Shown piece by piece: positions 6,977 through 10,075 of a DNA stretch of 10,075 nucleotides. The notes under the pieces are model-generated. The model was not told the DNA's origin and searched no databases. It saw only the letters and a list, made by a program, of their open reading frames with translations. Each line of letters opens with the position of its first letter. Position 1 is the first letter of the stretch. Both the position numbers and the translations under genes were made by a program. Source of the stretch: an uncultured Haloferula sp. (GTDB lineage Bacteria; Verrucomicrobiota; Verrucomicrobiae; Verrucomicrobiales; Akkermansiaceae); assembly GCA_946481625.1 (NCBI GenBank), contig CAMLOZ010000079.1:1-10075 (forward strand), read 5' to 3'.

Positions 6977-8917
6977 TCAGCCTTCGAAATACGTGTAGCC
7001 GCTCAGGCCGGTGCGGTACAGGTCCAGCACCTCGCGGCGCTCCTTCGGGGAAATCCGGCCTTGGGCGACGGCCTTCTCCGCGAAAGCACGGAAGCGGCCG
7101 ACGAGTTCCTTCGGATCGTATTCCACGTAGCTGAGGACATCCGCCACGGTGTCGCCTTCGACCTCGTGGGTGTAGACCGGCTTGCCGTCTTCGAGGTGGA
7201 CGCCGACGACGTTGGTGTCCCCGAGCAGGTTGTGCAGGTCGCCGAGGGTCTCTTGATAGGCACCGACCAGGAAAGTCGCGATATAGTAGGGTTCACCCGG
7301 CTTGATGTCGTGCAGCGGGAGAACCTTCGCCACGTCCTCGCGATCGATGAAGCGGTCGATCTTGCCATCGCAATCGCAGGTGATGTCGGCGATCACGGCG
7401 CGTTGTTTCGGGCGCTCGTTGAGGCGGTGGATCGGCAGCACCGGGAAGAGCTGCTTGATCGCCCAGGAATCCGGCAGGCTCTGGAACAGGCTGAAGTTCC
7501 CGTAGTAGAAGTCGACCAAGGTGTCGGAGAGTTCGCGCAGGTCTTCCGGCACGATCTCCAGTTCCAGGATCAGTTTCGAGATCCGGGTCATGATGTGCCA
7601 GAACCACGCCTCGGCAAGACCGCGGTCGCGCAAGGTGGCGGCACCGTAGAAGAATTGGGCACGGACCTGGTCGCGGTAGTAGACCGCGTCGTTGAAGCAC
7701 TCCTGGAGGTTGCGCTTGCTGAGGTCCTTCGCGACGGCGATGAGGTTGAAAAGGTTCTGGGGCGCGTTCTCCGGCGTGGTCGGCGGCTTCTCGGTGGTCT
7801 GTACCGTCGAGACATCGAGGATGTTGAAGACCAGCACCGAGTAATAGGCCACGATCGCGCGGCCCGATTCCGAGATCAGATTGGGATGGGCGACGCCAAC
7901 CTTGTCGCAGATCTGCATGATCGTCTCGATCACGTCGGTGCAGTACTCGAGGATCGAGTAGTTGCAGGAGGAATGGAAATTCGTGTGCGAGCCATCGTAG
8001 TCCACGGCCATGCCGCCACCGATGTCGAGCACGCCCATCGGCGCGCCCTCCTTGACGAGGTCGCAGTACATGCGGGCCACTTCGGTCGCGCCCTCGCGGA
8101 TCGCGGCGATGTTCGGGATCTGGCTGCCCTGATGGTAGTGCAGCATGCGCAGGCAGCCGAGATAGCCTTCCGCCTTGAGGCGATCGACCACTTCGATGAC
8201 CTGCGTGGCGCTGAGACCGAAGACCGACTTGTCGCCCGCGCTTTCCGCCCAATGGCCGGATCCGCGGGTGGAGAGGCGGACGCGTACGCCGAGATTCGGC
8301 AGCACGCCGAGCTTGCGGGAGCGCTCAAGCACGAGATCGAGCTCGGTCGGCATTTCCAGCACGAGCATTACCTTCAGGCCCATCTTCTGCGCGTGCAGGG
8401 CGAGGTCGATGAACTCCTCGTCCTTGTAGCCGTTGCACACGATGTATGCCTCGGTGTCGTGCATGTGGGCGAGCGCGGCGATCAGTTCGGGCTTCGAGCC
8501 GGCTTCCAGACCGTAGTGATACTGCTTGCCGAATTCTGAGATCTCCTCGATGACCTGACGCTGCTGGTTCACCTTGATCGGATAGACCCCGCGGTATTCG
8601 CCCTTGTAGCCCGTGTCCTTGATCGCCTGGCGGAACGATTCGTTCAGCTCGCGGATGCGGGAATGCAGCAGGTCGCGGAAGCGCAGCAGCACGGGCAGGT
8701 CGGTGCCGCGGTCGCGGAGTCCCTCGATCACCTCGAAGAGGGAGACCTCGGAGGTCGTTTCCTCGTCGGTGAGCTTGACCGTGACATGGCCGTTTTTGTT
8801 CACGCCGAAGAACCCGTGGCCCCACTGGTCCACGCCATAAAGTTCGGCGGATTGGGCGGCGGACCATCCGTTTTCTTTCTTCGGCTTCGGACCCTTGGCG
8901 GCGGCAGGCGGAACCAT
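6977..8917 (-). CDS. speA: Biosynthetic arginine decarboxylase
   Basis: A 646-residue PLP enzyme (fold type III, SpeA-type) that converts arginine to agmatine plus CO2, the first step of the agmatine route to putrescine. Length fits biosynthetic SpeA (about 630-660). Visible marks: WSAAQSAELYGVDQWGHGFF (18-37); VYPIKVNQQRQVIEEI (111-126) with PLP-binding Lys115; EAGSKPEL (138-145); CNGYKDEEFI (161-170); LHYHQGSQIPNI (259-270); the phosphate-binding VLDIGGGMAVDYDGS (296-310); the ISESGRAIVAYYSVLV region (348-363); and DITCDCDGKIDRF (511-523) with active-site Cys514. ATG 8917 begins a short Pro/Lys-rich tail before the conserved part; no Shine-Dalgarno sequence precedes it. A hairpin-rich leader lies upstream, and nspC is two genes upstream on the same strand, linking both to spermidine synthesis. 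Confidence 0.98.
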   Translation of the reverse strand: MVPPAAAKGPKPKKENGWSAAQSAELYGVDQWGHGFFGVNKNGHVTVKLTDEETTSEVSLFEVIEGLRDRGTDLPVLLRFRDLLHSRIRELNESFRQAIKDTGYKGEYRGVYPIKVNQQRQVIEEISEFGKQYHYGLEAGSKPELIAALAHMHDTEAYIVCNGYKDEEFIDLALHAQKMGLKVMLVLEMPTELDLVLERSRKLGVLPNLGVRVRLSTRGSGHWAESAGDKSVFGLSATQVIEVVDRLKAEGYLGCLRMLHYHQGSQIPNIAAIREGATEVARMYCDLVKEGAPMGVLDIGGGMAVDYDGSHTNFHSSCNYSILEYCTDVIETIMQICDKVGVAHPNLISESGRAIVAYYSVLVFNILDVSTVQTTEKPPTTPENAPQNLFNLIAVAKDLSKRNLQECFNDAVYYRDQVRAQFFYGAATLRDRGLAEAWFWHIMTRISKLILELEIVPEDLRELSDTLVDFYYGNFSLFQSLPDSWAIKQLFPVLPIHRLNERPKQRAVIADITCDCDGKIDRFIDREDVAKVLPLHDIKPGEPYYIATFLVGAYQETLGDLHNLLGDTNVVGVHLEDGKPVYTHEVEGDTVADVLSYVEYDPKELVGRFRAFAEKAVAQGRISPKERREVLDLYRTGLSGYTYFEG

Positions 8918-9127
8918 GGGCGGAAGGAAGGGGCAAACCGCTGGAAAATAAAGCGGTAATGCGAGGAATTTACGACTCGAGCAGGTCCGGGAGACCCCCG
9001 GGCACCTGGCCCGCCGAACGGGCCGCGGCAGCAGTGTATCCGGCGGAGAGGCGAAATGGCAGCCCTCTCAGGCGGGTGGCACTGGGGGAGTTTCGCTTTT
9101 TCAAGGCTGCCCGGGCGGGCGGAACGA
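8918..9127. promoter_or_regulatory. Hairpin-rich speA upstream region
   Basis: No convincing gene lies in this stretch, which is the 5' region of speA. It holds successive inverted repeats: accgct/agcggt (8937-8942 with 8952-8957, nine-base loop, just upstream of the speA start); CAGGTCCGGG paired with CCCGG-GC-ACCTG (8982-8991 with 8997-9008, five-base loop, two-base bulge); GGCCCG/CGGGCC around a five-base loop (9008-9024; UUCGG on the speA strand); and GAGAGG/CCTCTC (9046-9051 with 9064-9069). If transcribed with speA this would make a folded leader, perhaps regulatory. GC content alone makes some hairpins expected. No canonical promoter was identified. Confidence 0.4.
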
Positions 9128-9148
9128 CGGGCGGTGCTTCACCGCCCG
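9128..9148 (-). terminator. Perfect hairpin spanning the stop of the small membrane gene
   Basis: A perfect 9-bp inverted repeat, CGGGCGGTG and CACCGCCCG, encloses the three-base loop CTT. The TGA stop of the small membrane gene (9139-9141) lies in the loop and the first stem base. The position suits transcript termination or 3'-end protection after nspC and the membrane gene. On the minus strand no U-run follows directly, so classical intrinsic termination is doubtful. Confidence 0.4.
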
Positions 9149-9486
9149 GATTGGTCCCGGTCGCGAATGATGGCTTCCAGCTCGACGATGCGGTCGGATT
9201 CGGAATTCCGCCGCAGGAGGTGAAATAACAGACCCGCGAGGAAGACCATGTGTGATACGGCAGCGCCCAAGCTGAGACTCATGTAGAGTTCCGAGAATGT
9301 GTGGGAGGCGAAACGGGGCACGATCCACGAAGCCAAGACTAGCAGAGGCGAAGTGATCGAGGCGATCAGAACCATCCACGCCGCCGGGGTCCGCTGCCGG
9401 AAAACGATGAGTGCGATCCAGATGCCGAGCACCGCATAGATCACTTGGACCACCACGAAAAGCAGGTAGGAGGAGTCAAACGACAT
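9139..9486 (-). CDS. Small membrane protein with three transmembrane helices, unknown function
   Basis: I do not recognise this 115-residue protein. It has three hydrophobic stretches: residues 7-29 (YLLFVVVQVIYAVLGIWIAL onward), 36-56 (AAWMVLIASITSPLLVLASW region) and 69-91 (YMSLSLGAAVSHMVFLAG region), then a charged C-terminal tail (RRNSESDRIVELEAIIRDRD) that may form an amphipathic helix or short coiled coil in the cytoplasm or periplasm. No enzymatic motif is visible. It starts 24 bp after the nspC stop on the same strand, so the two are probably co-transcribed. A role in polyamine transport or sensing is conceivable from position only. The protein is small for a transporter on its own. 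Its coding character is supported by the clean hydrophobic pattern and operon-like spacing. Confidence 0.75.
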   Translation of the reverse strand: MSFDSSYLLFVVVQVIYAVLGIWIALIVFRQRTPAAWMVLIASITSPLLVLASWIVPRFASHTFSELYMSLSLGAAVSHMVFLAGLLFHLLRRNSESDRIVELEAIIRDRDQSGR

Positions 9487-9510
9487 GATGGGATGAAGGC
9501 GGAGGTTTTG

Positions 9511-10075
9511 TCAGGAAAGCCTGTCCCGGAAGTCCTCATACCCGAACTCCCGGATCGTTTCCAGCGTTCCGTCTTCGTGCTGGAGGACGATCGAAGGATG
9601 GGGGACGCCGTTGAAGGTCGTGGTCTTCACCATCGTGTAGTGCGCCATGTCGTCGAAGACGAGGGTGTCTCCCGCCTTGAGCGGGCGCGGGAAGGCGAAG
9701 TCGCCGGTGACGTCCCCGGCGAGGCAGGTCGGTCCGCCGAGGCGGTAGAGATGCTCGCCGTCTTCCAGGGCCGGGTGGTAGGACTCGCCCTCGAAAACAA
9801 CCGCAGGCTTCGAATCCGAGGGAGCGGGATCGACCAGAAAGACATCCGGGCGGTACGGCATCTCTAGTACATCCGGCATGTGGGCGGTGGCGGAGATGTC
9901 TAGGATCGCGAGTTTGTGACCGGCGGATTCGAAGACGTCCAACACCTCGGCGCGGAGCACGCCGGTATGGATCGCGCCTGCTTCGCCCGGCTCCAGCCAG
10001 ACTTCCACGCCGTATTTCTCCCGCGTCCCGCGGACCAGGCGGATCAGGCGCCCGCGGTCGTAGAAGGGCTTGGTG
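9511..10075 (-). CDS. nspC: Carboxynorspermidine/carboxyspermidine decarboxylase, 5' partial
   Basis: C-terminal part (about 187 residues) of a fold-III PLP decarboxylase; the frame runs open off the right edge, so the N-terminal PLP-lysine half is missing from the window. It removes CO2 from carboxyspermidine (or carboxynorspermidine) to give spermidine (or norspermidine) in the cytoplasm. The visible start is TKPFYDRGRLIRLVRGTREK, then YGVEVWLEPGEA, typical of NspC. The C-terminal signature is GPTCLAGDVTGDFAFPRPLK, with the active-site Cys expected from this enzyme class, followed by GDTLVFDDMAHYTMVKTTTF, where the MAHYTMVKTTTFNG element separates NspC from ordinary LysA. An ATG-less start at 10008 (GTG) is internal. 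The partner carboxyspermidine dehydrogenase is not in the window and may lie further upstream. speA is two genes downstream on the same strand. Confidence 0.93.
   Translation of the reverse strand, partial: TKPFYDRGRLIRLVRGTREKYGVEVWLEPGEAGAIHTGVLRAEVLDVFESAGHKLAILDISATAHMPDVLEMPYRPDVFLVDPAPSDSKPAVVFEGESYHPALEDGEHLYRLGGPTCLAGDVTGDFAFPRPLKAGDTLVFDDMAHYTMVKTTTFNGVPHPSIVLQHEDGTLETIREFGYEDFRDRLS

Noticed and set aside
3688..6998. Two long plus-strand frames (551 and 617 codons) opposite the two Deg9-like genes
   Set aside because: Both mirror real genes with clear motifs on the minus strand and show the same shadow-type composition. They continue the same compositional effect rather than indicating genes.
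6929..8539. 536-codon plus-strand frame antisense to speA, preceded by TAAGGAGG at 10-base spacing
   Set aside because: speA on the other strand is unmistakable over the whole stretch. The antisense translation is low-complexity in character (rich in E, V, D, R, A) with no recognisable domain. High GC at third positions commonly opens this frame.
9046..9090. Glycine-riboswitch-like piece on the plus strand (CTCTCAGGC at 9065-9073, with GCCGAA further upstream)
   Set aside because: The nonamer matches the conserved 3' part of the glycine aptamer, but the CGCCGAAGGGGCAA core and GGACAG end are not matched and GCCGAA is better explained by the GGCCCG/CGGGCC hairpin. No plus-strand gene follows. 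A cmscan hit to RF00504 above threshold would reverse this.
8959..9228. 89-codon plus-strand frame across the speA upstream region
   Set aside because: No domain, no Shine-Dalgarno sequence, Arg/Pro/Gly-rich composition, and its end overlaps the small membrane gene on the other strand.

Overview
The window is a GC-rich bacterial chromosomal segment with nine protein-coding genes and little non-coding space. No RNA gene, insertion sequence, CRISPR array, phage gene or integrase was seen. The gene content fits Verrucomicrobiota, probably a Luteolibacter/Haloferula-like member of Verrucomicrobiaceae: a long SpeA, an EboD-type dehydroquinate-synthase homologue and Deg9-like proteases with a third C-terminal domain. 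This placement is inferred from family resemblance, since no marker gene is present.

Left part (1-1916, + strand): a membrane-anchored protein with a TPR-like repeat, a LysM domain and a YkuD-like L,D-transpeptidase fold that has lost its catalytic residues, then accA (acetyl-CoA carboxylase carboxyltransferase alpha). Middle (1924-3678): an ADP-ribose-pyrophosphatase-like Nudix hydrolase on the minus strand, convergent with accA and divergent from an EboD-type 3-dehydroquinate-synthase homologue on the plus strand.

Right part (3799-10075, all minus strand, so transcription runs right to left): a partial nspC (carboxy(nor)spermidine decarboxylase, 5' end beyond the window), a small three-helix membrane protein, a structured 221-bp intergenic region, speA (arginine decarboxylase), an intact periplasmic Deg9-like serine protease, and a stop-start-coupled paralogue whose protease triad is destroyed. 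SpeA makes agmatine at the start of polyamine synthesis and NspC performs the last step of the carboxyspermidine route, so the right end looks like a polyamine locus with an unknown membrane protein between the two enzymes.

The points most worth a second look are the protease/pseudoprotease pair, the dead YkuD domain joined to LysM, the EboD-type enzyme without other ebo genes nearby and with an altered HGEAVAIG motif, the polyamine locus with its small membrane protein, and the hairpin-rich speA leader. None is proven to be a new system.
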